In this document: in pieces, positions 6,512-14,499 of the stretch
Layout of the letters: every line of letters begins with the position of its first letter
How positions within the stretch are numbered: position 1 is the stretch's first letter
Source: Oscillospiraceae bacterium
Lineage (GTDB): Bacteria > Bacillota_A > Clostridia > Oscillospirales > Oscillospiraceae
Direction: 5' to 3'
Assembly: GCA_902789835.1 (NCBI GenBank)
Contig: CADAPN010000032.1
Location: 492-15,087 of the forward strand
Length of the DNA stretch: 14,596 bases
The notes under the pieces: generated by a model
Databases searched by the model: none
What the model was told of the DNA's origin: nothing
What the model saw: the letters and a program-made list of their open reading frames with translations, nothing else
Made by a program: the position numbers and the translations under genes

Positions 6512-7636
6512 ATGAGCAATGGCAAGGTCATCGCACAGCTTGAAAACATCACAAAGGATTTTGACGGCGTACAGATCCTCAAGCCAACCAACCTGTCCAT
6601 CTATGAAGGCGAGTTTCTGACCTTTCTGGGGCCCTCCGGCTGCGGAAAGACAACGACGCTGCGCATCATCGCGGGGCTCGAGACTCCGACGGAAGGCACC
6701 GTGAAGCTGGAAGGACGGGACGTGACGAATCTGCCGCCGTATAAGCGGAACGTCAACACGGTCTTTCAGAACTACGCCCTTTTCCCGAACATGAACGTCT
6801 TCGACAACGTGGCCTTCGGTCTGGTCGAAAAACGGCTCGGCAAGGCGGAGATCCGAGAAAAGGTGGACGCCATGCTGCAGCTGGTTCAGCTCGGAAAGAT
6901 GGGAAAGCGGAAGCCTAACCAGCTCTCCGGCGGGCAGAAGCAGCGTGTTGCCATCGCCAGAGCCCTCGCCAACGACCCGAAACTGCTCCTTTTGGATGAG
7001 CCGCTGGGGGCGCTGGATCTGAAGCTGCGCAAGCAGATGCAGCTGGAGCTCAAGGCGCTTCAGAAAAACCTCGGCATCACCTTCGTCTACGTGACCCATG
7101 ATCAGGAAGAAGCCCTGACCATGAGCGATCGGATCATCGTCATGAACAACGGCAAGTTTGAGCAGATCGGCACACCGCGGGAGATCTATGAGCATCCGCA
7201 GAACAAGTTTGTTGCGAACTTCATCGGCGAGTCAAACATCTTTGAAGCCAGCGTTGTCAGCGAGACCGGAACCGCGGGCACCCTGACCCTGATGATGGAG
7301 AACGGGCACGTTCTGGCCGAGGGCGAGGGCTTCAAGTATGAGGAAATCGTCTATCTCTGCCTCCGTCCGGAAAACATTGAAATCTCGACGTCAGTCCGTG
7401 AGGGGTTCACGCTCAAGGGCTTTGTCCGGGATCACGTCTATGTCGGCAACATCGTCAAAACCGTCGTAGAACTGCCGAACGGGAAAACCGTACAGGTGAA
7501 CCGAAATCCGCACGGTGAGCTGATCGCGCCGGGCATGCTGGTGAACCTCTTCTGGGATCCGAAGGACGCGGTCGTCATGCATACCAGAGAAGACTACGTA
7601 TATGACGCCATCGAATTCGCGGTGCTCGGGAAGTGA
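6512..7636 (+). CDS. potA: Spermidine/putrescine-type ABC transporter ATP-binding protein, PotA family
   Basis: The 374-residue ATPase of the MOI/CUT1-like class has Walker A GPSGCGKT (40-47), Q-loop Gln86, signature LSGGQ (138-142), Walker B LLLLDEP (158-164) and H-loop His196. A C-terminal TOBE-type regulatory domain follows (about 240-374) and contains the [10 protein letters not shown] segment typical of PotA. The length matches PotA. AAGGAGG at 6496-6502 is 9 nt before the ATG. It hydrolyses ATP in the cytoplasm to drive the PotB/PotC homologues encoded downstream. Its TOBE domain and its operon neighbour, the PII protein, make it a natural candidate for regulatory contact, which is an inference. 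Substrate is not certain, because the binding protein differs from PotD. Confidence 0.95.
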   Translation: MSNGKVIAQLENITKDFDGVQILKPTNLSIYEGEFLTFLGPSGCGKTTTLRIIAGLETPTEGTVKLEGRDVTNLPPYKRNVNTVFQNYALFPNMNVFDNVAFGLVEKRLGKAEIREKVDAMLQLVQLGKMGKRKPNQLSGGQKQRVAIARALANDPKLLLLDEPLGALDLKLRKQMQLELKALQKNLGITFVYVTHDQEEALTMSDRIIVMNNGKFEQIGTPREIYEHPQNKFVANFIGESNIFEASVVSETGTAGTLTLMMENGHVLAEGEGFKYEEIVYLCLRPENIEISTSVREGFTLKGFVRDHVYVGNIVKTVVELPNGKTVQVNRNPHGELIAPGMLVNLFWDPKDAVVMHTREDYVYDAIEFAVLGK

Positions 7637-7652
7637 AGCGGAGGATCGACGC

Positions 7653-8513
7653 ATGAAGAAGAGATCTCTCAATCCGAACTTTCTGCGCATCCTGGTGATG
7701 GTAGGCCCGTCGGCCTTCTGGCTGCTTCTGTTTCTCGCCGTGCCGCTGGTCTATGTCGTCGTGATGAGCTTCTGCACCCGGGGGCTTTACGGCGGCATAC
7801 AGTACCAGCTCTCCTTTGCAAGCTACAAGAGCATCTTCTCCACGCTGTACCTGAAGGTCACGTGGAAATCGCTGCTGATGGCCTTTGAAACCTGTGTCAT
7901 CTGTCTGCTGATCGCCTATCCCTTCTCCTGGTTTCTGAGCCGGGTTCCGAAACGGCTCAGCGGGATCCTGATGCTGCTGGTCATTCTCCCCTTCTGGGTC
8001 AGTGCGCTGCTGCGCCTGAACGGCTGGAGCAACATTCTCAGAGACAGCGGCATCGTCAACACCCTGCTCATGAAAGCCGGAATCATCAAGCAGCCCATCA
8101 CCATGATGTACACGGACGGGGCCGTTCTTTTCGGCATGGTATACTGTATGGTTCCGTTTATGATTCTCCCGCTGCATACCAGCATCTCCAAGCTGGACGG
8201 CAGTCTGATCGAGGCGGCCATGGACCTTGGCGCAAACCGTTTCCGCACCTTCATCCGGGTGATTCTCCCGGCGACGCTTCCCGGAATCTTCGCCGGCACC
8301 ATCCAGGTCTTTATTCCGAGTCTCGGTGCCTTTTTCGTCGCGGACGTCATGGGCGGCGGCAATTCGGTTTATCTCGGGAACCTGATTCAAAACCAGTTTC
8401 TGGTCGCTCGAAACTGGCCGCTCGGAGCCGCCTTCTCCGTGCTGCTGATTGTGTTCACGCTGGTGATGCTGAGGCTGTATACACGCATCGGCAGTCTGGA
8501 CGACCTGGCGTAA
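7653..8513 (+). CDS. potB: Spermidine/putrescine-type ABC transporter permease, PotB family
   Basis: The 286-residue integral membrane protein has a hydrophobic N-terminal helix at about 13-40 and further segments to about residue 275. The EAA loop is at 187-206 (EAAMDLGANRFRTF followed by the RVILPATLPG region), the site that docks PotA. A longer reading from 7602 is possible, but ATG 7653 has GGAGG at 7640-7644 at 8-nt spacing and gives the usual PotB N-terminus, so it is preferred; the longer form would also overlap potA. The gap to potA is 16 nt and to potC 12 nt. Confidence 0.94.
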   Translation: MKKRSLNPNFLRILVMVGPSAFWLLLFLAVPLVYVVVMSFCTRGLYGGIQYQLSFASYKSIFSTLYLKVTWKSLLMAFETCVICLLIAYPFSWFLSRVPKRLSGILMLLVILPFWVSALLRLNGWSNILRDSGIVNTLLMKAGIIKQPITMMYTDGAVLFGMVYCMVPFMILPLHTSISKLDGSLIEAAMDLGANRFRTFIRVILPATLPGIFAGTIQVFIPSLGAFFVADVMGGGNSVYLGNLIQNQFLVARNWPLGAAFSVLLIVFTLVMLRLYTRIGSLDDLA

Positions 8514-8525
8514 TGAGGTAAAACA

Positions 8526-9332
8526 ATGTCTGAACGATCCAAAATACACCGGCAGGGCGTCTGGCCCATCGTCTTCATGCTGCTGGTCTATCTGTTTCTG
8601 TACATGCCGATTCTGGTTGTGGTGATGTACTCCTTCAACCAGAACAGCAGCAACATGACCTTTCAGGGCTTTACCCTGCGCTGGTACAGTGAGGTGCTCC
8701 ATGGAAGCACCCTGTGGGCAAACCTGTTTCTCTCGCTGAAGCTTGCCCTGGTAGCCACGATCATCTCCGTCGTGCTCGGCACCCTTGCCACCATCGGCAC
8801 CTACCGCTACGAGTTCCGTCTGAAAAAGTATCTGAACGCCATGCTGTATATCCCCCTGGTAATCCCGGAACTCGTGATCGGGCTTGCCTCTCTCGCAGCC
8901 TTCAGCCGTATGGGCATGAAGATGGGCTTCGGGACGCTGGTGTTCGCTCACGTGACGTTCTGTCTCCCCTTCGTGATCATCACGCTGCGGGCGCGGATCG
9001 CCGACTTCGACCGCTCCCTGGAAGAGGCCGCCATGGACCTCGGCGCCAATGAGTGGCGCACGCTGAGGCGCGTCACGCTGCCGATTCTGGCCCCCGGGAT
9101 TCTGGCCGGGGCCTTCATGTCCATCACGCTGTCCATTGACGACGTTATCATCAGTTATTTTGTCTCGGGAGCCGATCAGCTGACCTTCCCGATCAAGATC
9201 TACGGCATGGTCCGAGGGAAAATCTCCACCCAGGTATACGTGGTTTCCTCCCTTCTGATTTTTGCGGTCGTGCTTATCTGGCTGGCCGGAATGGCAGTCC
9301 GCGCCGGGCATCGCAGGAGGCATCCGGAATGA
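8526..9332 (+). CDS. potC: Spermidine/putrescine-type ABC transporter permease, PotC family
   Basis: The 268-residue permease is the partner of PotB. The first membrane segment is at about 13-36, ending in MYSFNQ as in PotC. The EAA loop is at 167-186 (EEAAMDLGANEWRTLRRVTL), and the conserved TLSIDDVIISYFVSG segment (201-215) is a PotC hallmark. GAGG at 8515-8518 lies 7 nt before the ATG. The TGA stop overlaps the ATG of the amidohydrolase gene by 4 nt, so the enzyme is translationally coupled to the transporter. Confidence 0.95.
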   Translation: MSERSKIHRQGVWPIVFMLLVYLFLYMPILVVVMYSFNQNSSNMTFQGFTLRWYSEVLHGSTLWANLFLSLKLALVATIISVVLGTLATIGTYRYEFRLKKYLNAMLYIPLVIPELVIGLASLAAFSRMGMKMGFGTLVFAHVTFCLPFVIITLRARIADFDRSLEEAAMDLGANEWRTLRRVTLPILAPGILAGAFMSITLSIDDVIISYFVSGADQLTFPIKIYGMVRGKISTQVYVVSSLLIFAVVLIWLAGMAVRAGHRRRHPE

Positions 9333-10975
9333 AAGCGGACAAGATCATTCGCGGCCGGATCTATCCGGCAGACGGGACAGGCTCCTTTGCCGAAGCCATG
9401 GCGATCCGGGACGGTAAGATTCTCGCCGTGGGCAGCTGGGAAGATCTGCTCCCCTGGGCAGACAATGAGACCGAAATCGAAGAGAAACCCGGCCTGATCA
9501 TACCCGGCATCACGGAAGGTCACGCCCATGTGACCTGCGCCTCGGAGATGGTTTTCGGTCTCGCACTCGGCGAGGCGGATTCCCCGGAGGAGTATCTGGA
9601 AAAGATCCGTTCCTTTCGGGTCACCCACCCGGACGCCGATTATATCGTCGGCAGCGGCTATGACAACGGCGTCTTTGACCAGCCGGGCCCGACAGCGGCC
9701 CTGATGGATACGGCCGTATCGGATATTCCCGTGGTGATGATCGCCTCCGACCATCACTCCCGCTGGCTCAATACCGCCGCCCTCGAGAGAACCGGCATCA
9801 CGGACCGGACCCCGGATCCATTGAACGGTGAAATCGTCCGGGATGCCCTGGGCCATGCCACGGGCTGGCTCAAGGAGACGGCACAGCTGTTCACCAGGCA
9901 GGTTCTGCCGCCCATGAGTCCGGAGGACTATGCAAAGGCAGTGCTGTTCTATCAGCAGCTTGCGCTCTCCAACGGTGTGACGACTGCGTTTGAACCCATG
10001 TATGACTGCCTGCGGGACTATGACCTGCGGGCAGAGGCGTACCGCCTGCTGGATCAGCGCAACGAGCTCTCCATGAATTTTTCCCTCGGCTGGAGCCTGG
10101 AGGCGGATGAAAACCTCACCGTCTCCCGGGAAAAGCTCCGCAAGGCCCACGAACGCCTCTCAGGCTGCCGGAAGGTGCGCCTGAATACGGCCAAGTTCTT
10201 TGCAGACGGGGTTGTCGAATGCCACACCGCCTTTCTCCGCGAGGATTATGCCGACACCCCCGGGAACCGAGGGGAACTGACATTTTCGCCGGAAGCCTTT
10301 CGTGCGGAGGTTTCCACCGCACTGGAAGACGGGTTCGATGTACACATCCACGTGATCGGCGATGCCGCCCTGGACATGGCGCTGGATGCCCTGGAAGAGG
10401 GCCAGAACAGAGCCCGGAACATCCGCGGCGAGGCCGGTTTCCGCAATGCGGTGACGCATCTGCAGCTTGCCTGGCCGGATCAGATTTCCAGGATGAAGAA
10501 ACTCGGGCTTGTCGCCGTGACTAACCCCTACTGGCACTACTCCAGTCCGGTCTACTACGAAGCCCTGGAGCTGCCGTATCTCGGTGCTCGACGGGCAAAA
10601 GCGCAATATCCCATGAAGAGCCTTGTGGAGAGCCGCATTCCGGTGAGTCAGGCCAGCGACTATCCCGTCACGAATCCGCCCCGTACCATGGACGCCCTGC
10701 ATCTCATGGTCAACCGCCGGGATCCGAAGCATCCCGAGGACGAAGTGCTTGGGCCGCAGGAGTGTCTCTCCGTGCGGGAGGCGCTGGATATTCTCACACG
10801 CAACGGCGCGTATCAGCTCCGTCTGGAGCCGCAAAAAGGCTCTCTGGAGCCGGGAAAAGACGCCGACTTCTGCGTGCTCTCCGCGGATCCTTTTACCGTT
10901 CCGAAAGAAGACCTCCATCGCATTGAAGTGCTGGAAACCTGGACGGACGGAATTCTTCGTTATCACCGAGCGTAA
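9329..10975 (+). CDS. Amidohydrolase family 3 (YtcJ-like) metal-dependent hydrolase
   Basis: The 548-residue cytoplasmic enzyme has no signal peptide. The N-terminal beta-sandwich start (AMAIRDGKILAVGSWEDL) leads into the metal-binding GHAH motif (His65, His67). Other expected active-site elements are KFFADGVVE (Lys289), VHIHVIGDAA (His339/His341), VTHLQ (His377) and SDYPV (Asp444). The C-terminus (GSLEPGKDADFCVLSADP) is the standard amidohydrolase closing strand. Characterised relatives hydrolyse N-substituted formamides and other amides, but most are of unknown substrate. The gene overlaps potC by 4 nt, has a perfect AGGAGG at 9315-9320, and sits between the permeases and the binding protein. 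Inference: it acts on the imported compound, for example releasing an amine from an amide. Dihydroorotase-like or imidazolonepropionase-like roles look less likely from the motifs. Confidence 0.92.
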   Translation: MKADKIIRGRIYPADGTGSFAEAMAIRDGKILAVGSWEDLLPWADNETEIEEKPGLIIPGITEGHAHVTCASEMVFGLALGEADSPEEYLEKIRSFRVTHPDADYIVGSGYDNGVFDQPGPTAALMDTAVSDIPVVMIASDHHSRWLNTAALERTGITDRTPDPLNGEIVRDALGHATGWLKETAQLFTRQVLPPMSPEDYAKAVLFYQQLALSNGVTTAFEPMYDCLRDYDLRAEAYRLLDQRNELSMNFSLGWSLEADENLTVSREKLRKAHERLSGCRKVRLNTAKFFADGVVECHTAFLREDYADTPGNRGELTFSPEAFRAEVSTALEDGFDVHIHVIGDAALDMALDALEEGQNRARNIRGEAGFRNAVTHLQLAWPDQISRMKKLGLVAVTNPYWHYSSPVYYEALELPYLGARRAKAQYPMKSLVESRIPVSQASDYPVTNPPRTMDALHLMVNRRDPKHPEDEVLGPQECLSVREALDILTRNGAYQLRLEPQKGSLEPGKDADFCVLSADPFTVPKEDLHRIEVLETWTDGILRYHRA

Positions 10976-11015
10976 GCATCGATTGATATACCTCAGCACT
11001 CAGCAACAATAAAGC

Positions 11016-11022
11016 AAAGGAG
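11016..11022 (+). promoter_or_regulatory. Strong ribosome binding site of the PotD-like gene
   Basis: AAAGGAG is 7 nt from the ATG at 11030. The 54-nt gap after the amidohydrolase shows no clear promoter or terminator, so the binding protein is probably on the same transcript. A strong site would help make binding protein in excess over the membrane subunits. Confidence 0.5.
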
Positions 11023-11029
11023 AAAAAAT

Positions 11030-12169
11030 ATGAAGAAAACCATTCTGGCGCTCGTTCTCGCGGCACTCTGTGTCATGCTTCTCTCGGCCTGCGGTGCAGA
11101 AAAGCCCGTCGCACAGCCGACAGCCGCCCCCGCGAAAACCACGCAGGAAAGTGCAGCCCCCGCGGAAAGCGCAGCCCCTCAGTATGCCAAGGAGATCTAT
11201 CTCTACAACTGGTCGGAGTATATGACGCAGGAAGTCCTGGACGGCTTTGAAAAGGAATACGGCATCAAGGTCATCGAGACCACCTACGAGTCCAATGACG
11301 AGATGCTGGCCAAGCTTCTGGCCGGCAGCAAGGGACAGTATGACATCGCGGTCCCGTCCAACTTCTACATCGACGCCATGCTGGCCAACGACCTTCTGGA
11401 AGAGCTCGACTTCAGCGTCATCACAAACATTGATAACATTGATCCCCAGTTCCGCACCTCTCAGGTCGATCCCGAAGGCAAGTACACCGTGCCCTACATG
11501 GGAACCGCTTCCCTCTGGCTCGGGAACCCCCAGAAGCTGGAGGAGCTCGGTGTAAAGGCGGACAACTATGAGGATCTGAAAGACCCGCGCTTTGAGGGCA
11601 ACATTCTCATGTCCGATGACGCCCAGGGCAACATCTGCTGCGGCCTGAGCGCCATGGATCTGGATCCCACCTCCAATGACCTGGCAGACATCGAACAGGC
11701 AAAGCAGTATCTGCTCTCCATCAACAAGAATGTCAAGGCCTATTCCCTGCCCGCAGATGTGCGCGACAGCATGATCAAGAACGAAGCGACGGTCGCCTAT
11801 ATGTACAGCGGCAACATCATGCAGGCCATGCAGGCAAACCCGAATCTTCAGCTGGCCCTGGGCGAAGAGAAGGTCTCCCTCTCCATCGACAACCTGGTTA
11901 TCTTGAAGGGAACCAAGCACAAGACCGAGGCCGAGCTTTTCATCAACTACCTGCTGCGCGGAGATGTCTCCGCCAAGCTGACCACGGAATTCCCCTATGT
12001 CTGCTTCAACACGGCGGCCGTCGAATACCTGCCGGAAGAGCTCGCAAAGAGTGAACTCTGCCTGCTCTCCGACGACATCAAGAGCCGGATCTATATGCTT
12101 AACACCTTCAACGGCGAAGCCATCGCGGCTGAAATCGACGCCATGGTCGAGGTCAAGACCAGCCGCTGA
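11030..12169 (+). CDS. potD: Spermidine/putrescine-type (PotD/PotF-like) ABC substrate-binding lipoprotein with an altered ligand pocket
   Basis: The 379-residue product has a lipoprotein signal with lipobox LSAC (Cys21), then an Ala/Pro/Glu/Ser linker to about residue 52. The mature domain opens with YLYNWSEYMTQEVL (57-70), the polyamine-binding-protein signature, followed by YDIAVPSNFYIDAML. SIDNLVI (285-291) aligns with the E. coli PotD segment carrying Trp255 and Asp257. The Asp is kept (D287) but the Trp is Ser285. The PotD Trp229 position appears to be Tyr259, and the Asp-Asp-Ala-Arg stretch becomes Asp-Asp-Ala-Gln (196-199). The alignment was made by eye. Fold and operon place it as the binding protein for this PotABC; the ligand may be a polyamine derivative or another cationic/amide compound. 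The gene order is unusual, with the amidohydrolase inserted between potC and potD. Confidence 0.92.
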   Translation: MKKTILALVLAALCVMLLSACGAEKPVAQPTAAPAKTTQESAAPAESAAPQYAKEIYLYNWSEYMTQEVLDGFEKEYGIKVIETTYESNDEMLAKLLAGSKGQYDIAVPSNFYIDAMLANDLLEELDFSVITNIDNIDPQFRTSQVDPEGKYTVPYMGTASLWLGNPQKLEELGVKADNYEDLKDPRFEGNILMSDDAQGNICCGLSAMDLDPTSNDLADIEQAKQYLLSINKNVKAYSLPADVRDSMIKNEATVAYMYSGNIMQAMQANPNLQLALGEEKVSLSIDNLVILKGTKHKTEAELFINYLLRGDVSAKLTTEFPYVCFNTAAVEYLPEELAKSELCLLSDDIKSRIYMLNTFNGEAIAAEIDAMVEVKTSR

Positions 12170-12194
12170 GCCTATCATCGCACTCCCTGCCCGG

Positions 12195-12209
12195 CAGGCG
12201 AATCGCCTG
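12195..12209. repeat. Small perfect hairpin in the convergent intergenic region
   Basis: CAGGCG (12195-12200) and CGCCTG (12204-12209) around AAT. No T run follows in either direction. It lies between the PotD-like stop and the terminator; possibly an RNA stability stem. Confidence 0.3.
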
Positions 12210-12227
12210 AAGTTCCGGTCCATATTG

Positions 12228-12274
12228 AAACAGCCCTGACAGCAATCCATGCTGTCAAGGCTGTTTTCTTTTTT
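12228..12274 (+). terminator. Strong intrinsic terminator ending the PII-pot operon
   Basis: AAACAGCC (12228-12235) pairs with GGCTGTTT (12259-12266), and TGACAGC (12237-12243) with GCTGTCA (12251-12257). That makes 15 bp with one C/A mismatch and a 7-nt loop. The T-rich tail runs 12263-12274. The complement strand has only TTTCAATAT after the stem, so it is mainly a plus-strand terminator, though it may partly stop the converging S41 transcript. Confidence 0.92.
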
Positions 12275-12287
12275 GATGCTTCTGCTG

Positions 12288-14294
12288 TTACTTGGCCTGA
12301 CGCAGATATTCTGCAAGCGCCGGGCGGTCGTAGAAGGATTCCGCCTTGGTCAGGACAATGTCTGGTTCGACACCCGTATCGATGTTGTAGAAGCTGCCGT
12401 TCTTGATGGTAGCCAGCTGATGGGGACTCGAGATTGCAAACAGCGCGCCAGACGCGGTGGTGCACGGGAGGACCACACAGCTGCCGCCGCCGGAGACCTG
12501 CCCGATCATGGTAACCTTGCCGGAGTTCTTGCAGGCGGCCGGAACCAGGTTGCCGCAGGAAAAAGAGTTGATGGAGGTCATGCAGTAGAGGTTGTAGCCG
12601 TTGCTGACGGAATCGGCGTCGACGTCGTAGTAGCCGTCCAGATCCACATCGCAGTTATAGATCATGTTGGTCTGGGCCCCGGTCAGCGTGTCGCGGAGCG
12701 CCACGGGCGCATCGCCCAGGAACCAGCTCATCACGCAGACCGCTGCTGAGGCCTGACCGCCGTTGTTATTGGAAAGGTCAAGCACGATGTTCTTGATCGG
12801 GCTCCCCTCACGCTTGATCCGGCTGTTTGCGTAGATGATCAGTTCGATCGTGTCCAGGAGATTGTCCGGATCGATCTCTGCCGTGTAGTATTCCTGGTCC
12901 TCGCGCTTCTGGTCAAAGGAGTCAAAGGTAATGAACGCGGTGTCGCCTACCTCTTCATAAGCGGGCACCTCATCGCCGTAAACAGACGCGCGGGCGTTTG
13001 CAAACTTCTCGCCCGCCTGAAGCGAGATCATACTGGATGGTCCGAGCGTCAGGTAGGCTATATACTGGTCCAGCTCATTCGGTCCGGCCAGCACGGAACT
13101 GCCCATGTATCCGCTGTGCCCATCATCCAGATAGGTGAAAGTCAGCCTCTGGAGCGCCAGATCGAACTTCCGCGGATCGGTACCTGCCAGGTCGTAGACC
13201 AGATCGGTGTCCAGGGCAAGCAGCGTGCCGAAGTCCTTGATGTTGTGCTCAGGCTTCAGGCCGTAATAGCTGTCCAGCAGGAAACGCAGTTCGTTGTAAT
13301 TAAACAGCGCGAATTCTTCGCTGAAGGTGCCGGTGGGCACCTCGAACCGGGCATCGGCGAGCTGTGAGCCATAGGCGAAACCAAGAACCTTCTCCCCGGT
13401 GAAGACATGCTGGATGTATTCCAGACTGAGGAACAGGTCGTTCAGCGTCTGGAACGGCAGATAGCACCTGCCGTCGGCAGTGATCAGATCGATGGAATAG
13501 TCGTCCATCTTGAACTCCACGGTGTCCCCCTGTCGGTTATACAGGCTGTAGCCGCCGGCGGTGAAGAAGCTGGGATCCTCGGGTGTTTCAAGTGTGTAAT
13601 CCCCGTCGTCCCCTTCCTCAAGGCTCGCATCTTCCGCCCCCTGGTCTTCCTCATCCGGATCAAAGGGTGATTCTCCGTCTCCCGAGTCGTCCTCGAAGCC
13701 TGCGAAGAGGTACTGAAACAAGCTGATCATGGATGCCAGTTCATCGAGATCCTCGATCTCCGGTTCCGGCAAGGACTTGATGGTGACAGCAGCCTTCCGG
13801 CCGACGCCCTGGGTAAAACCATTGAGATTCATGAAATACAGGGTGTCGTCTTCCGTGTCAACATACATGGTGCTGTAGTTGTCGGGGCGGGTCACGATGT
13901 ACATGGTATCGGTCAGTTCTTCCACGGTGTATTTCACATCACCCTTCCCCATTTCCGTCAGCAGCTCACCCAGGAGGGCCATATACTCGTCCAGAGCCAC
14001 ATAAGGAATGTCGCCGTCATCGACGAAATAGAGGGTCATCTCGCTCTCCGTGGGGTCTTCATCGTCCGAAAACTGCTGCACATAGGGATAGGTCACGCCC
14101 TTTACGACATATTTCCTGGGCGCTTCCTCTGTCATGGTCTCCGCGGCTTCTGCGGTTTTCGCAACCGCATCCGCATCCGTAGTCTCTGCCGTTCTCGCAT
14201 TGTCCGCATCGCCGTCGGTTACGGCAAGAGCCGGCACACTCAGCGAAGCAAGCAATGCCGCAGCAAGCAGAATGCTGAGAATCTTTTTCATCAT
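12288..14294 (-). CDS. Secreted S41 family peptidase, tricorn-like (His/Ser) type
   Basis: The 668-residue product has a signal peptide with probable cleavage after ALA at residue 24 and no lipobox or sorting signal. An N-terminal region of unknown fold includes a low-complexity acidic stretch (about 200-240, Asp/Glu/Gly-rich). The C-terminal half is the S41 catalytic region: LDDGHSG (389-395, His393), VLDLSNNNGG (504-513), then SFSCGN (577-582), where Ser579 aligns with the S41 nucleophile. The Lys used by CtpA/Prc enzymes aligns with Gly in the GGGSCV stretch. The His-Ser arrangement fits the tricorn-like S41B branch. The start is the first of two adjacent ATGs (14292-14294), with AAGGAG (14303-14308) at 8-nt spacing; an upstream 28-codon extension is rejected. 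Likely role: extracellular peptide cleavage; substrate unknown. It converges on the pot operon. Confidence 0.85.
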   Translation of the reverse strand: MMKKILSILLAAALLASLSVPALAVTDGDADNARTAETTDADAVAKTAEAAETMTEEAPRKYVVKGVTYPYVQQFSDDEDPTESEMTLYFVDDGDIPYVALDEYMALLGELLTEMGKGDVKYTVEELTDTMYIVTRPDNYSTMYVDTEDDTLYFMNLNGFTQGVGRKAAVTIKSLPEPEIEDLDELASMISLFQYLFAGFEDDSGDGESPFDPDEEDQGAEDASLEEGDDGDYTLETPEDPSFFTAGGYSLYNRQGDTVEFKMDDYSIDLITADGRCYLPFQTLNDLFLSLEYIQHVFTGEKVLGFAYGSQLADARFEVPTGTFSEEFALFNYNELRFLLDSYYGLKPEHNIKDFGTLLALDTDLVYDLAGTDPRKFDLALQRLTFTYLDDGHSGYMGSSVLAGPNELDQYIAYLTLGPSSMISLQAGEKFANARASVYGDEVPAYEEVGDTAFITFDSFDQKREDQEYYTAEIDPDNLLDTIELIIYANSRIKREGSPIKNIVLDLSNNNGGQASAAVCVMSWFLGDAPVALRDTLTGAQTNMIYNCDVDLDGYYDVDADSVSNGYNLYCMTSINSFSCGNLVPAACKNSGKVTMIGQVSGGGSCVVLPCTTASGALFAISSPHQLATIKNGSFYNIDTGVEPDIVLTKAESFYDRPALAEYLRQAK

Positions 14295-14349
14295 CTTAAA
14301 CACTCCTTGTTTGGTTTTGCTTCTTTCTATCGACAGCTCAGACAAAACA

Positions 14350-14362
14350 AGGCGTTCCGCCT
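14350..14362 (-). repeat. Hairpin in the leader of the S41 gene
   Basis: AGGCG/CGCCT (14350-14354, 14358-14362) around a 3-nt loop, between the predicted promoter and the ribosome binding site on the minus strand. No T run follows. Role unknown. Confidence 0.25.
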
Positions 14363-14387
14363 GCCGCCAACATACCAATCAACTATG

Positions 14388-14396
14388 ATTGTACCA
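14388..14396 (-). promoter_or_regulatory. Predicted extended -10 promoter of the S41 peptidase gene
   Basis: The minus strand reads TGGTACAAT: an extended -10 (TGn) joined to TACAAT (5/6). The hexamer 17 nt upstream of the -10 is only a 3/6 match to the -35 consensus, consistent with extended -10 dependence. The implied leader is about 85 nt. Confidence 0.45.
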
Positions 14397-14499
14397 AAAC
14401 AGATCAATAAAATCCAGCGCTGTGAGTAAAATTACTTTTAATCTTTCCCCGCTCCGCTTCTCGCGGCCGCACCCGTTCTGCTGGAAGCCGGGCGCACAA

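Noticed and set aside
7602..7652. Longer start for PotB (17 extra residues)
   Set aside because: It would overlap potA by 35 nt, lacks a ribosome binding site and adds an atypical N-terminus; ATG 7653 has GGAGG at proper spacing.
7575..9323. 582-codon minus-strand ORF
   Set aside because: Antisense to potB and potC; composition rich in His, Gln, Asp and Gly, as expected of a complement-strand shadow.
11000..12316. 438-codon minus-strand ORF
   Set aside because: Antisense to the PotD-like lipoprotein gene; no domain seen and it crosses the terminator.
14295..14378. 28-residue N-terminal extension of the S41 peptidase
   Set aside because: The extension covers the ribosome binding site and would bury the signal peptide; no ribosome binding site serves the upstream ATG.
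14463..14470. 8-nt palindrome GCGGCCGC
   Set aside because: Short and expected by chance in GC-rich DNA; no paired copy or context that suggests a function.
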